Positions 5,662-15,241 are shown, counted from the first letter of the stretch. The stretch is 20,657 nucleotides of DNA from an uncultured Collinsella sp. (GCA_958447915.1 CAUDCB010000017.1:1-20657); one strand, 5' to 3'. The notes: generated from the letters alone by a model not told the origin. Made by a program: numbers and translations.

Positions 5662-6579
5662 CTATTTTTGGAAAAGTTTGCAGGCATTTTCCCAAGCGGC
5701 CCGAGCGATTGCTTCGGCGTCCTCGCCGGTACGATCGACGCGGTCGTTGACCAGCGCGTTTGCCGTGATGGAAATCATTGCAGGCTCGCACTCAAGACCG
5801 CGAATGGGCTCCGGCGCCATATAGGGACAATCCGTCTCGAACAAAATACGGTCGAGCGGGGTTGCCGCGAATGCCTCGCGCACGTCGTCGTTGCGCTTAA
5901 AGGTAGCCGCTCCGCCATAGGCGATGTAACAACCCAAATCCACAAAGCGCTCCATCGTGGCTCGGTCCTCGCCAAAGCAGTGCAGCACGCAACCGGCCTG
6001 GGGCACGCCGACCTCGCGCAACACGTTGTAGGCGTCCACATGCGAGGTGCGTTCCTCGTCCGTGTCCTCATGACGCAGATGCAGCTCTACCGGCACATTG
6101 CGGCGTACGGCAACCTCGAGTTGGCGCGCCATACAGTCGATCTGCACGCCGTGGGGCGCCGGCGCAATATCGTCGTCGTAATCCATGTGGTAGTCCAAAC
6201 CGATCTCGCCAATACCAACGCATAGGGGATCATCGAGCGCAGTCACAATCTGGGCATGGATGTTATCGGTGTAGTCGGGCGCGCCATACGGATGCACACC
6301 GGCGAGATACTTGACCCGCGGAATATCCCGCATCGGCAGGATCTCGCGAACCAGCCAGTCGCTATAGTCCGCCACGCTGCGTTTGTCAGCGATGGGGTCG
6401 AACATCGTCACCAACAGGTCAACGCCCGCGGCTTTGGCGCGCACGAGCGTCTCAGGCACTTCTTTGCCCCAAAACGAAAGCAGATGCGCATGCGTGTCGG
6501 CAAGCGGCGCCAGCGGCACCGGGCAGGCCACCGTTTTCTTCTTTTTGGTAAACGTCACGCGTTCGACATTAGGCGTCAT
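5662..6579 (-). CDS. tatD: TatD family metal-dependent hydrolase
   Basis: TatD proteins are TIM-barrel amidohydrolase-fold enzymes, usually with DNase activity (3'-5' exonuclease in E. coli TatD). The 305-residue product shows the metal ligands of the family: DTHAH (H30 and H32), GIGEIGLDYH, ELHLRHE, LHCFGE and FETDCPYMAP. An ATG at 6579 is chosen because CAGGAG lies 7 bases upstream; it overlaps the end of rsmA by 11 bases, which implies translational coupling. The reading frame stays open 37 codons further, but that stretch lies inside rsmA. The lysine run KKKK at 12-15 precedes the fold. Pairing of tatD with rsmA is common in Gram-positive bacteria. Confidence 0.92.
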   Translation of the reverse strand: MTPNVERVTFTKKKKTVACPVPLAPLADTHAHLLSFWGKEVPETLVRAKAAGVDLLVTMFDPIADKRSVADYSDWLVREILPMRDIPRVKYLAGVHPYGAPDYTDNIHAQIVTALDDPLCVGIGEIGLDYHMDYDDDIAPAPHGVQIDCMARQLEVAVRRNVPVELHLRHEDTDEERTSHVDAYNVLREVGVPQAGCVLHCFGEDRATMERFVDLGCYIAYGGAATFKRNDDVREAFAATPLDRILFETDCPYMAPEPIRGLECEPAMISITANALVNDRVDRTGEDAEAIARAAWENACKLFQK

Positions 6580-7429
6580 GGGAAAGCTCCTGAGCCAAGC
6601 GGACAAAGGCGGCGACGTCGAGCGTCTCGGCGCGCGTGGTAGGTGCGATACCGCAGGCCTCAAAGGCGGCGTCGAGCGCGTCCCTGGCAAAGCCGTTGGC
6701 GCTCATGGAGTTGCGGATCGTCTTGCGGCGCTGAGCAAACGCGGCGTCGATCACACGGGCCACAAACTCGCGGTCGATGCCCTCGGGCACCACGCCGTCA
6801 ACGCGATCGATGCGCACGACGGCAGAATCCACATGCGGCGCCGGCATAAAGCAGCGCGGCGGCACCTCAAAGCGCCCCGTCACCTGCGCATACAGGCCGA
6901 GCTTTGCCGTGTAGCCGCCATAGGTCTTGTTGCCCGGCGTTGCGGTGATGCGATCAGCAACTTCCTTTTGCACCATGACGACAGCTCGCTTAAGTGCGGG
7001 CATCGTCTGGAAGAACTGAAGGATGATCGTCGCCGCCACGTTGTAGGGCAGATTCGCGACAAACGCCGTCGGCTTACCGCCCGCAACCTGCTCGATTTGT
7101 TCCGGTGTCACCTTGAGCGCATCGCCCATGATAAAGCGGAAGTTGGCATAGTCGGCGGCGTGGGCGTCAAGCACCGGCTCAAGCTCGGGATCAGCCTCAA
7201 TCGACGTAACGCACGCCGCCTCCTGCAGCAGGGCAAGCGTGAGCGTGCCAACGCCCGGGCCGACCTCGAGCACGCGCTCATCGCCCGCAAGCTCGGCGAG
7301 CTCACAGATACGTTCGATCACATGGTTGTCGATCAGGAAGTTTTGGCCCAGGCGATGCTTGGTCGCAAGGCCAAACTCCTCTAGCAGCTCCCTCGTTGCC
7401 GTGGGGTTTGCCAAAGGCGAAGTTGTCAT
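6569..7429 (-). CDS. rsmA: 16S rRNA (adenine-1518/1519 N6) dimethyltransferase RsmA (KsgA)
   Basis: The enzyme dimethylates the two adjacent adenines in the 3'-terminal helix 45 of 16S rRNA, a late small-subunit maturation step. The 286-residue product has HRLGQNFLID at about 26-35, the SAM-binding loop VLEVGPGVGTLT, the acidic SAM ribose residue in SIEADPE, and the catalytic NLPYN motif (VANLPYNVAATI). The C-terminal helical domain holds the AFAQRRKTIRNS stretch typical of the family. A strong ribosome site AAGGAGG lies 5 bases before the ATG. A terminator separates it from metG upstream; I see no strong promoter in the short gap. It is followed and overlapped by tatD. Confidence 0.97.
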   Translation of the reverse strand: MTTSPLANPTATRELLEEFGLATKHRLGQNFLIDNHVIERICELAELAGDERVLEVGPGVGTLTLALLQEAACVTSIEADPELEPVLDAHAADYANFRFIMGDALKVTPEQIEQVAGGKPTAFVANLPYNVAATIILQFFQTMPALKRAVVMVQKEVADRITATPGNKTYGGYTAKLGLYAQVTGRFEVPPRCFMPAPHVDSAVVRIDRVDGVVPEGIDREFVARVIDAAFAQRRKTIRNSMSANGFARDALDAAFEACGIAPTTRAETLDVAAFVRLAQELSHDA

Positions 7430-7462
7430 GGTTGCCTCCTTAACATGGTGGCTGCATCGTAA

Positions 7463-7496
7463 AGCAAAAGGGCATGGACCGTTGCGGCCATGCCCT
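7463..7496 (-). terminator. Rho-independent terminator of metG
   Basis: On the minus strand GGGCATGG and CCATGCCC (7495-7488 with 7477-7470) form an 8-bp outer stem, extended inside by a short second helix, and are followed by TTTTGCTTT. It lies about 40 bases after the metG stop. Confidence 0.8.
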
Positions 7497-7536
7497 TACA
7501 TCTAAACAGCAAATTGCCGATATGGCGCGCGGCGTC

Positions 7537-9138
<1,602 letters not shown>

Positions 9139-9207
9139 GGGGTCTGTCCTCCAGAAAAAAGTTGCATACAGGGGAAGATTCTAGCGCAAGGGCTGGATAT
9201 CCTCCAT

Positions 9208-10086
9208 CTATTGCATATCGAGCACCATGGCATAGACATCGCGCTTGCGGCGCGAGTACTTCTGCGACAGGCGCTTTGCCACCGCGGAGGCAGGCTCCCC
9301 CTCCTCGAGCGCGGCACGGATGTCCTCGCGCAGGGCCTCGTCGGGGTCTACCGCCGCGGCTCCAGTCGGCGCGATACCGGCCTCCTCGTCCTCACTCGGC
9401 GGCGCGATGACCAGCGCAATCTCGCCCTTTACCTCGCCGCGAGCACGCAGTTCCTCGGCAAGCTGGGCGGCGGTGCCGCGCAAGACCTCCTCGTGCAGCT
9501 TGGTGAGCTCGCGGCAGACGGCAACATCGCGCTGGGGAAAGACCTCGGCCACGGTCTCGAGCGTCGCGACGATGCGATGTGGAGACTCGTAGAAGATGAG
9601 CGCGCCGGGGACGACGGCAAGGCGCTGCAATCGGCGCACGCGGTCGCCGTGCTTTCGGGCCAAAAAGCCCTCGAAGAAGAAATGCTCGCAGGGAATACCG
9701 GACGATACGAGCGCCGTGACGCAAGCAGAGGGGCCGGGAATAACCTCGACAGGCACATCCGCCTCGCGCGCCGCCTCAACCAAAGCCTGGCCGGGATCAG
9801 ACACACTCGGCATGCCGGCGTCCGAGGCAAAGGCCAGGGTCTCCCCCGCCAGCAGGCGGTCGACCAGACCGGCTGCGCGACTTGCGATCACGTTCTCGTC
9901 GCAACGAACGAGCGGCTTGGAGATGCCTAGGTGCATCAGCAGCTTTGAGGTCACACGCGTGTCCTCGCAGCAGACGGCGTCGGCGGCGGCAAATGCCTCG
10001 CCGACGCGCGGAGACAGGTCGCCCAGGTTACCGATGGGCGTACCGACCACATAAAGTTTGCCCGTGCGGGCGCTGTTTTGCGTCAT
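9208..10086 (-). CDS. rsmI: 16S rRNA (cytidine-1402 2'-O) methyltransferase RsmI
   Basis: RsmI methylates the ribose of C1402 in the ribosomal P-site region of 16S rRNA, using SAM. The 292-residue product has the tetrapyrrole-methylase fold motifs VVGTPIGNLGDLSPR, CEDTR, ASDAGMPSVSDPG and VIPGPSA, the FYESPHRI stretch, and a C-terminal helical domain (SQKYSRRKRDVYAMVL) found in the family. It starts 6 bases after the stop codon of the glycosidase gene and has only a weak ribosome site (AATAGG), so translation probably depends on coupling. A proline- and acid-rich linker (about 227-250) separates the two domains. Confidence 0.96.
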   Translation of the reverse strand: MTQNSARTGKLYVVGTPIGNLGDLSPRVGEAFAAADAVCCEDTRVTSKLLMHLGISKPLVRCDENVIASRAAGLVDRLLAGETLAFASDAGMPSVSDPGQALVEAAREADVPVEVIPGPSACVTALVSSGIPCEHFFFEGFLARKHGDRVRRLQRLAVVPGALIFYESPHRIVATLETVAEVFPQRDVAVCRELTKLHEEVLRGTAAQLAEELRARGEVKGEIALVIAPPSEDEEAGIAPTGAAAVDPDEALREDIRAALEEGEPASAVAKRLSQKYSRRKRDVYAMVLDMQ

Positions 10087-10092
10087 ATCAAC

Positions 10093-11154
10093 CTATTCAA
10101 TCATGCCGCGCTCGAGCGTGCCGAGTGCCGCGCGGGCGTCCCATGCCGCAATACGCTTCTCGGTCTTCCATGTTTGGAAGAACCAGCCAGCCGCCGGCGC
10201 AAACGATGCCAGCTGGTTGGCGATAAACACGCGCTCGTAGGCATTGCGACCCTCGGGCGTAACCGACGAGTTGGCAAAGATCGCCGCGCCCGACCATTCA
10301 CCCACCAAAACGGGGAACCCAGTTGCGACCGCCTCTTTGAGCTCACGCTTGTTGCGCGAAATCGCCGTCGTCAGACCGCGGGGGCTCGTGATGTCGAGCG
10401 CATACTCGTCGCGGTAATGGTACAGGTGAAGGTCCATGTAGACGTTCTTGTACTTGGCACCGCGCATAAAGTGCTTCCACTCGCCAGGGTGTCCCGAAGA
10501 GGAAAAGACGACGATCTTGTCCTCGGGCATATACGAACGAACGAGCTCATACGCGTCACGATAGAAGTTGCGCAGGTAGTGCGCCGGAATACCGTCCGTC
10601 ATGGTAAAGAGGCTCTTGCGTACGCTCATCTGCGGCGTATCCAACAGCTCGATGCCCAGCAGGCTCTCGGCTTCGCCATAGCGATCGGCCAGGCGCTCCA
10701 GAACATCGAGTGCGACGTGCCGGCCATTGGTGGACGAATGCCACTCAGCGACGACTTCCGGCGTGGTGGGCGAATCGTTGGAATCGCCCTGACCACCGGG
10801 TACGGTCGCCAGATCGAGCAGTACGCGGATGTTGTACTTGGCGGCCCACTCAATAGCACGGTCGATATAATCGACGACCGAAATGTAGGAAGCGTCGGAC
10901 TCCTGCGAGCCAAAGGCATACCACGGCACCGGCAGGCGCACGGCGTTGAGACCGATCTGCGCCATACGACGAAAATCGTCCTCGCTCACAAACGTCTCGT
11001 AATGGCGACGCATGCGCTCGTTATAGGCAGCGGTGCCCATTGCCTCTTGCAGCTCCGCCGCGTTGGATGCACCGGTCGCCGCATACAGCGACGGGGTCAC
11101 CCAGGGCTCGGGAATAAACCAGCCAGAGAGATTAACGCCGAGAATCCTCTCCAT
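10093..11154 (-). CDS. GH5-family (Exg-like) glycosidase homologue with altered acid/base site
   Basis: The 353-residue product resembles exo-beta-1,3-glucanases of glycoside hydrolase family 5. It begins GVNLSGWFIPEPW, has IGLNAVRLPVPWYAF at 67-81 and VLLDLATVPGGQ at 111-122, and carries the nucleophile motif LVGEWSG with E286. At the position where Exg enzymes have the acid/base pair in LNEP, this protein reads LLDTP (D172-T173), so the expected acid/base glutamate is missing. HLYHY (243-247) matches the substrate-binding His/Tyr strand. No signal peptide is present, so it should be cytoplasmic. The ATG at 11154 follows GAAGGGGG; an open frame upstream has no coding character. It is probably cotranscribed with rsmI. 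Hydrolysis, transglycosylation or mere sugar binding are all possible. Confidence 0.82.
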   Translation of the reverse strand: MERILGVNLSGWFIPEPWVTPSLYAATGASNAAELQEAMGTAAYNERMRRHYETFVSEDDFRRMAQIGLNAVRLPVPWYAFGSQESDASYISVVDYIDRAIEWAAKYNIRVLLDLATVPGGQGDSNDSPTTPEVVAEWHSSTNGRHVALDVLERLADRYGEAESLLGIELLDTPQMSVRKSLFTMTDGIPAHYLRNFYRDAYELVRSYMPEDKIVVFSSSGHPGEWKHFMRGAKYKNVYMDLHLYHYRDEYALDITSPRGLTTAISRNKRELKEAVATGFPVLVGEWSGAAIFANSSVTPEGRNAYERVFIANQLASFAPAAGWFFQTWKTEKRIAAWDARAALGTLERGMIE

Positions 11155-11395
11155 CACGGCCCCCTTCGAATCGCGCAGGTCGAACCTGCATCGTATTGCA
11201 TAGGAAAAGTATCGTTTTGAGTATACCCGCGCGTGCGGACAGGCGACCGAACGGTCTACAAAGTGGCGCAAAAGTGGGAGGAATGTCCGGGCAGGCGGAA
11301 CCCGAGATGCACACGTGCATCGGAAGTAGGCGGCCGGAAAGCGTGCCCCGTTTTTTCGCAAAAAAATGGGATGCATTTTCCGCGGAGCCATGCAT
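11155..11395. other. Intergenic region between the GH5-like gene and tRNA-Phe terminator
   Basis: No convincing gene lies here. It holds two inverted repeats: GCAGGT-CGA-ACCTGC (11175-11189), which would fall in the leader of the GH5-like gene, and GATGCAC-AC-GTGCATC (11307-11322). A TATACT on the minus strand lies near 11220, but no matching -35 is evident, so the promoter of the GH5-like gene cannot be placed. The possible plus-strand frame across this stretch runs into the antisense of tRNA-Phe and is not credible. Confidence 0.5.
11175..11189 (-). promoter_or_regulatory. 6-3-6 inverted repeat in the leader of the GH5-like gene
   Basis: GCAGGT and ACCTGC flank a 3-base centre, 21 bases upstream of the start codon. 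It could be an operator or a small RNA hairpin. Nothing identifies a regulator. Confidence 0.3.
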
Positions 11396-11424
11396 AAAAG
11401 AAAAGGACCCCTTTGCAGAGGTCC
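11396..11424 (-). terminator. Rho-independent terminator of tRNA-Phe
   Basis: On the minus strand GGACC/GGTCC (11424-11420 with 11409-11405), extended inside by a 2-bp helix and a GCAA loop, is followed by TTTTCTTTT. The T-tract and GCAA loop match the terminators of tRNA-Arg and tRNA-Leu in style. Confidence 0.8.
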
Positions 11425-11438
11425 TAGTCAATTCAAGG

Positions 11439-11511
<73 letters not shown>

Positions 11512-11543
11512 ATTTGAGGTGTGCCTTGTTTCAAGGCTTGATT

Positions 11544-11571
11544 AGTATAACCAAGGACACGCTCCGGTCAA
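11544..11571 (-). promoter_or_regulatory. Promoter of tRNA-Phe
   Basis: On the minus strand TTGACC (11571-11566) and TATACT (11549-11544) are separated by 16 bases and lie 32 bases before the tRNA 5' end. Both hexamers are near consensus. Confidence 0.7.
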
Positions 11572-11583
11572 CCGAGAATTTTA

Positions 11584-11633
11584 AAAAAGTTTTTGAGCAC
11601 GGCCTCGGTTCTATAAATCGGAACGTCGGAGGC
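11584..11633 (-). terminator. Possible terminator after the antitoxin gene
   Basis: Just after the antitoxin stop, GCCTC/GAGGC (11633-11629 with 11606-11602) and an inner GTTC/GAAC helix form an interrupted hairpin, followed by two T-rich stretches. The stem is imperfect and the first T tract is some bases away. Confidence 0.35.
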
Positions 11634-11634
11634 A

Positions 11635-11922
11635 TCATCCGGCAGCAAGTAGTTTTTCACTCAGAGCCGCACGGGCAAACTCACTTGGCGTCACCCCCTC
11701 GGCAGCCGCCCGTCGACGAATGGCCTCCTTCATTCCCAGAGGAATCTTGACCGATAGCGTTGCCGTTCCCTCACCTGAGAGTGGGGGCCGTCCATGCACG
11801 ATCCCACCAACGGTGTGTTCGCCATCCGGAAACTCTCCGCGCTCGTACGACTCACACCACGCGTCAATCATTTCATCCGTTACAACCTGACCATTAGCGG
11901 TCGTATATGTCTTGCCCATCAT
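11635..11922 (-). CDS. Ribbon-helix-helix antitoxin (BrnA-like)
   Basis: The 95-residue product has an acidic N-terminal part (ANGQVVTDEMIDAWCESYERGEF), likely to wrap the toxin, and a C-terminal ribbon-helix-helix DNA-binding domain: strand TATLSVKIP, then helices LGMKEAIRRRAAAEG and TPSEFARAALSEKLL. DNA-binding domain at the C-terminus and toxin gene first are features of the BrnT-BrnA type. The start ATG-ATG overlaps the toxin stop by 4 bases (ATGA); the second ATG at 11919 is better spaced from AGGGG. It would neutralise the toxin and, with it, repress the operon by binding the palindrome at 12211-12225. Confidence 0.85.
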   Translation of the reverse strand: MMGKTYTTANGQVVTDEMIDAWCESYERGEFPDGEHTVGGIVHGRPPLSGEGTATLSVKIPLGMKEAIRRRAAAEGVTPSEFARAALSEKLLAAG

Positions 11923-12185
11923 CGACCCCTTTGCCGAACTCGCTCGATCTCTTGCCAGAATTTCTTCTGAACCGGAGACAAGGCATGAATAATGAGCCAC
12001 CCGCGAATAAGTTCGACCGCAACGAGCTCCACGCTCCGTCCGTCCGGAAGCCATCCAATCGCAAGCCATCTCGGCGGCTCGTCTTCCGACTCGCGGCGAA
12101 TACACTCAGTAACCGCGAGCCAGGCGCCAAGCACCTGTTTTTCCGTCAGGTGCTTTTTGGCGTTGGGATGGATCTCGACATCCAT
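11919..12185 (-). CDS. BrnT-like toxin of a type II toxin-antitoxin pair
   Basis: The 88-residue product begins MDVEIHPNAKKHLTEKQVLGAW, continues with PRWLAIGWLPDGRSVELVAVE and GWLIIHALSPVQKKFWQEI. The order of a basic helix (AKKHL), two strands and an IIHA strand followed by a basic helix matches small BrnT-like/RelE-fold toxins, which cut RNA. The assignment rests on this pattern and on the partner gene; no catalytic residue can be confirmed by eye. GGAGGAG lies 4 bases before the ATG. A much longer open frame runs upstream but has no coding character and overlaps the DUF192 gene. Confidence 0.72.
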   Translation of the reverse strand: MDVEIHPNAKKHLTEKQVLGAWLAVTECIRRESEDEPPRWLAIGWLPDGRSVELVAVELIRGWLIIHALSPVQKKFWQEIERVRQRGR

Positions 12186-12199
12186 GCATCTCCTCCTCC

Positions 12200-12230
12200 A
12201 TCTTACCCAATTTCGTATGACGAAAGTCAA
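12200..12230 (-). promoter_or_regulatory. Toxin-antitoxin promoter and operator palindrome
   Basis: TTTCGT-CAT-ACGAAA (minus strand, 12225-12211) is a perfect 6-3-6 palindrome lying directly beside a TTGACT -35 box (12230-12225). A TAAGAT at 12205-12200 is a possible -10, but the 19-base spacer is long and would start the transcript within the ribosome site, so the exact -10 is unsure. The palindrome is the natural binding site for the ribbon-helix-helix antitoxin. Confidence 0.6.
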
Positions 12231-12243
12231 CTGTCGCCAATTC

Positions 12244-12603
12244 CTATGCCGGCACGCGTTGGAGAACAGGAGGCGAAACAATGATTGAAGGGCGCTCGAG
12301 TGCCGCCCAGGCGCCGGGGCAGGAACACATACGCCAGGGACGTACGTTTTCGTAGCATACGAGGACATAGCCGCGTGCATCGATAAAGGCGATATCGATG
12401 GGATAGGCCATAAAGCAGGTGTGAACCGAGGAACAGCGCGGAAACGCCATGACAAGCGGCAGTCCGCTGGCGGCAATCGGCCGCCGTCCCAGCATGCCGC
12501 GCAGACGCACGGTAAACGACTCCGCCACCACAAACTCGGCCGGCGTCCAGCCCAACCTGTTGAGCGCCCGCGCGTAGGCGATATAGGACGAGACCGCGGT
12601 CAC
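12244..12603 (-). CDS. DUF192 domain protein, last gene of the Tad cluster
   Basis: The 119-residue product shows the DUF192 (COG1430) pattern: ESFTVRLRGMLGRRP, then LPLVMAFPRCSSVHTCFMAYPIDIAFID, then YVLVCYENVRPWR. The family has a small beta-rich fold and no firmly known role. GTG at 12603 is chosen because it gives a 4-base GTGA overlap with the preceding pseudopilin stop and follows GGGGGTGG; an ATG seven codons upstream is possible. The coupling suggests a job connected with the pilus. The protein is cytoplasmic by sequence, since no signal peptide is visible. Confidence 0.82.
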   Translation of the reverse strand: MTAVSSYIAYARALNRLGWTPAEFVVAESFTVRLRGMLGRRPIAASGLPLVMAFPRCSSVHTCFMAYPIDIAFIDARGYVLVCYENVRPWRMCSCPGAWAALERPSIIVSPPVLQRVPA

Positions 12604-13076
12604 ATGACCACCCCCGGACGCCATGGATCGACCGTCACCGCACGTTCATGCGTGAGCACGGCCGGCGCCCCCAGGGAAACGCCGGCGATGCTCAGCGAAC
12701 TCGGCCACGGCTCGTAGTGCATGGTGCAGGTATAGGTCCTGAACGTGCCAGAAAGAGAGAGCAGGCCACCATCCGATGACGCCGTGCCTTGCTCGCTCGA
12801 GACCTCGACCTGTAGGTCATATCCCTCCATGGCATCCTGAATCTGAGCTTGAACGGTCGCGGAAGCGTCAATGGAGCTCTCGTCACCCTCCCCGCCCGGC
12901 GCCACAGCGTGCGCCAGCACGATGTCGGGCACCACGCGGTCGAAGCGCGCGACCGCGCCGGCAAAGATCATGACGTTATACGCGATGAGAGCCAGCACGA
13001 GCAGAACAGGCGTGACCACGGCCATCTCGACCATCGCCTGGGCACGCTCCTCGCGCAAGCCCGTGCGAATGCCCAT
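12600..13076 (-). CDS. TadE/TadF-like pseudopilin
   Basis: The 158-residue product begins MGIRTGLREERAQAMVEMAV, with a type IV prepilin-like N-terminus: a short basic leader, then a processing region with glutamate at the fifth mature position, then one hydrophobic helix (VVTPVLLVLALIAYNVMIF). The remainder is a predicted extracytoplasmic domain with two nearby cysteines at most. TadE/F proteins are minor pseudopilins needed for Flp fibre assembly. The start overlaps the stop of the TadG-like gene in TAATG, so translation is coupled. Confidence 0.8.
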   Translation of the reverse strand: MGIRTGLREERAQAMVEMAVVTPVLLVLALIAYNVMIFAGAVARFDRVVPDIVLAHAVAPGGEGDESSIDASATVQAQIQDAMEGYDLQVEVSSEQGTASSDGGLLSLSGTFRTYTCTMHYEPWPSSLSIAGVSLGAPAVLTHERAVTVDPWRPGVVM

Positions 13077-15241
13077 TACGACCCACCGCCAAAAGCCCCC
13101 ACCAGCGTGGCAACATCGACCGTGAGTGGGATGGAGCCGCCGCCGGGCAGAGGGATTTCCGCAAGCGTGAACACCGCGCCGCTGATGGTGCGCTCGACGT
13201 GATATTCCAAGGCCTCGCAAAGTGTCTTGGGGTCAGTCACGCCCAAGGGAATTTTTCGCAGGGCATCTTGAGTTTTGGAGATGCCCGCGATATCGGACCC
13301 CGGACTTTTAATGACATTGGCGGTATCGGTCAGCACCGGTTTTCGCAGACGTAAATCGCACGGTTCGAGTCCCAGCGCCGCCACGGAAGACGAGACGGTG
13401 TCACCGAGCCAGGACGCGATGGAGCCCAACGCGCCGCTACCCCCTCCCAAGCCACCGATCAGCTCTCCCATAAGCTCGTCGGCCGCACCCTGGATGTCTC
13501 CGTACCCCACAAGCAGGCGGCCCCAAACATCCATAACGCCGTCGAGCACGCCGGCAACGCCGCCCGAACGCTCCTCCAGCGTCGAGAAAAACCGCGAGAG
13601 AACGTTATTTTGTGCCGTCGCATCATCGGGCGCGAGCACTGCAGCAGAAATTGCACCACGATCGCCAAGCTCAACTGCCGTGTTAAACGAAGAGTTGAGC
13701 TCGTCGGGACTGGAGATGGCGCCCGAGACCGCAAAGGCGACCACGCCGTTGCGTCCGGGCGGCGCGATGCGCGGGCGCTCGCCGGAAAGTTCTTTGATGG
13801 CGGTATCGAACGCATTGCCCGCACGGTCGGCTTCGTCCTCAGTTTGACGCTCGAGCTCGAGTTCCTTGTTGCGACAGTCGACGTAGTCCTCTAGGGCGTC
13901 TTTAAACTTATCAAAGTGATACTCGAAACCGTTTTCGATAGAGGTTGAAGGCGCCGCAACAGCACCAAGCGACGAAACGCCAAAATGGCATTTGCTGCAT
14001 TTATCCTGCCCATCGTAATCGGCAACCGAAGCAAATCCGCTCGGCGTTCCTTTCTTATAGTTAGGGCAGGTCGTCCCGTAATGCAGATACGCCTTGCCAT
14101 CGTTCACGCTCGTCGGCCACACCGCATCGGTATAGAGTTCCGTCGCCCGAACCTCATCAGAGTTGCGCGGCAGCAGCGGAATATAGGAGGAAACCCTGTC
14201 TCCGTTCTCGGTTATATATGCCCGATCGACCTCCGCGCTCGCATAGGTATAAAACGCCTTACGCGCCGCAGACTCTGCCTTCATCTCGACACTCGAGCCT
14301 TGGGGCTTCTCATTTGTCAGACGCCAATGGTAGTAGTCCTTCGCGCGATCAAGGGCAACTTGAGGCTCCCACGTAACGCTCGAACCGTAATGCGGATTTT
14401 GAACACCGGAGAGATCCGTTAGGCTTTTCGCACGCTCCCACATACACGAACAGCTGCCGACCGAACCTTTATCCGACCCACCGCAATCCGCAAGCCAGGC
14501 GCGCTCTTTGGCCTTCGCCGTCTCCTCCGATGCTTTTTGCAGCTCCTCGGCCGCGCGCTCCAGATCTTCCGACGCATCTTTAATGGCATCGGTCGAGATT
14601 TCAGATCCTTCGAGCGCAACAAAATCCGACTCGGACGTCCTGGGCACGGCAAGCGCCGTACCGGTATAGGTCACGCCGTCGGTATCCTGCGCCGATACCG
14701 CCTGCATGGCGCGCGCGGCAACCAGATACGGCAAGGCGGTCTCGATCTTTTGCAATCCCTTTGCCGCGCTTTTGGCAAACTTGTTACGCGTTTTAATGAT
14801 CTGGGTTCCCGTATCGATGATATCGCTGCCGACAACCTCGGCGCCCGGAATGAGAATGGCAACCAAGCCGGTACCGATCGTGGCAAACCCCGCCAAGCCC
14901 AAACTCAAAATGCTCGCATCGACCACCGTGGCGGCTGTGTGATAGGACGACACCACGTTGGCGCCCGCCAGCGCGCCGCTATCGGCCGCCACCTGGGTGT
15001 CTCCGGCGCGCGACATGCTCCATATCGCCGCGGTCGACGAAAACAGTAGCGTAAGCACCACCAAAATGACAACCGCAGAGGAGAGCGTGGTGTAGGCACC
15101 GTCTTCGATAAACAAGTCGATACCGGCACGGCCCATAAAGCCGCCCCGCTTGCGGCGAGCGCCTGGTCGACGGCGGGCCGCAAACCCTTGCGTCACCCGT
15201 AGCAGGCAGTGCCTAATCCCATGCAGCAATCCATGAATCAT
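13076..15241 (-). CDS. Large TadG-like pilus-associated protein with cysteine motifs
   Basis: The 721-residue product has a basic cytoplasmic N-terminus (RRRPGARRKR), one membrane helix (about 54-74, SAVVILVVLTLLFSSTAAIW), and the QVAADSGALAGANVV stretch characteristic of TadG/TadE-G-like proteins. Behind it comes a long exterior region with a charged coiled coil (about 225-250), cysteines at 253, 264 and 266, then C392 and a C415-SK-C418-H419 motif. A glycine- and serine-rich C-terminal part follows (GELIGGLGGGSGALG). A von Willebrand A domain, usual in many TadG proteins, is not obvious. ATG at 15241 follows GGAGGGAG; it overlaps the TadE-like gene by 29 bases. It is much longer than a typical TadE and may be a tip or anchoring component. 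Confidence 0.78.
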   Translation of the reverse strand: MIHGLLHGIRHCLLRVTQGFAARRRPGARRKRGGFMGRAGIDLFIEDGAYTTLSSAVVILVVLTLLFSSTAAIWSMSRAGDTQVAADSGALAGANVVSSYHTAATVVDASILSLGLAGFATIGTGLVAILIPGAEVVGSDIIDTGTQIIKTRNKFAKSAAKGLQKIETALPYLVAARAMQAVSAQDTDGVTYTGTALAVPRTSESDFVALEGSEISTDAIKDASEDLERAAEELQKASEETAKAKERAWLADCGGSDKGSVGSCSCMWERAKSLTDLSGVQNPHYGSSVTWEPQVALDRAKDYYHWRLTNEKPQGSSVEMKAESAARKAFYTYASAEVDRAYITENGDRVSSYIPLLPRNSDEVRATELYTDAVWPTSVNDGKAYLHYGTTCPNYKKGTPSGFASVADYDGQDKCSKCHFGVSSLGAVAAPSTSIENGFEYHFDKFKDALEDYVDCRNKELELERQTEDEADRAGNAFDTAIKELSGERPRIAPPGRNGVVAFAVSGAISSPDELNSSFNTAVELGDRGAISAAVLAPDDATAQNNVLSRFFSTLEERSGGVAGVLDGVMDVWGRLLVGYGDIQGAADELMGELIGGLGGGSGALGSIASWLGDTVSSSVAALGLEPCDLRLRKPVLTDTANVIKSPGSDIAGISKTQDALRKIPLGVTDPKTLCEALEYHVERTISGAVFTLAEIPLPGGGSIPLTVDVATLVGAFGGGS

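Noticed and set aside
13985..13999. Cytochrome c heme-binding site (CSKCH) in the TadG-like protein
   Set aside because: A single CxxCH in a protein with other cysteines and no cytochrome features is weak evidence; a metal knuckle or disulphides are more likely. Kept only as part of the cysteine finding.
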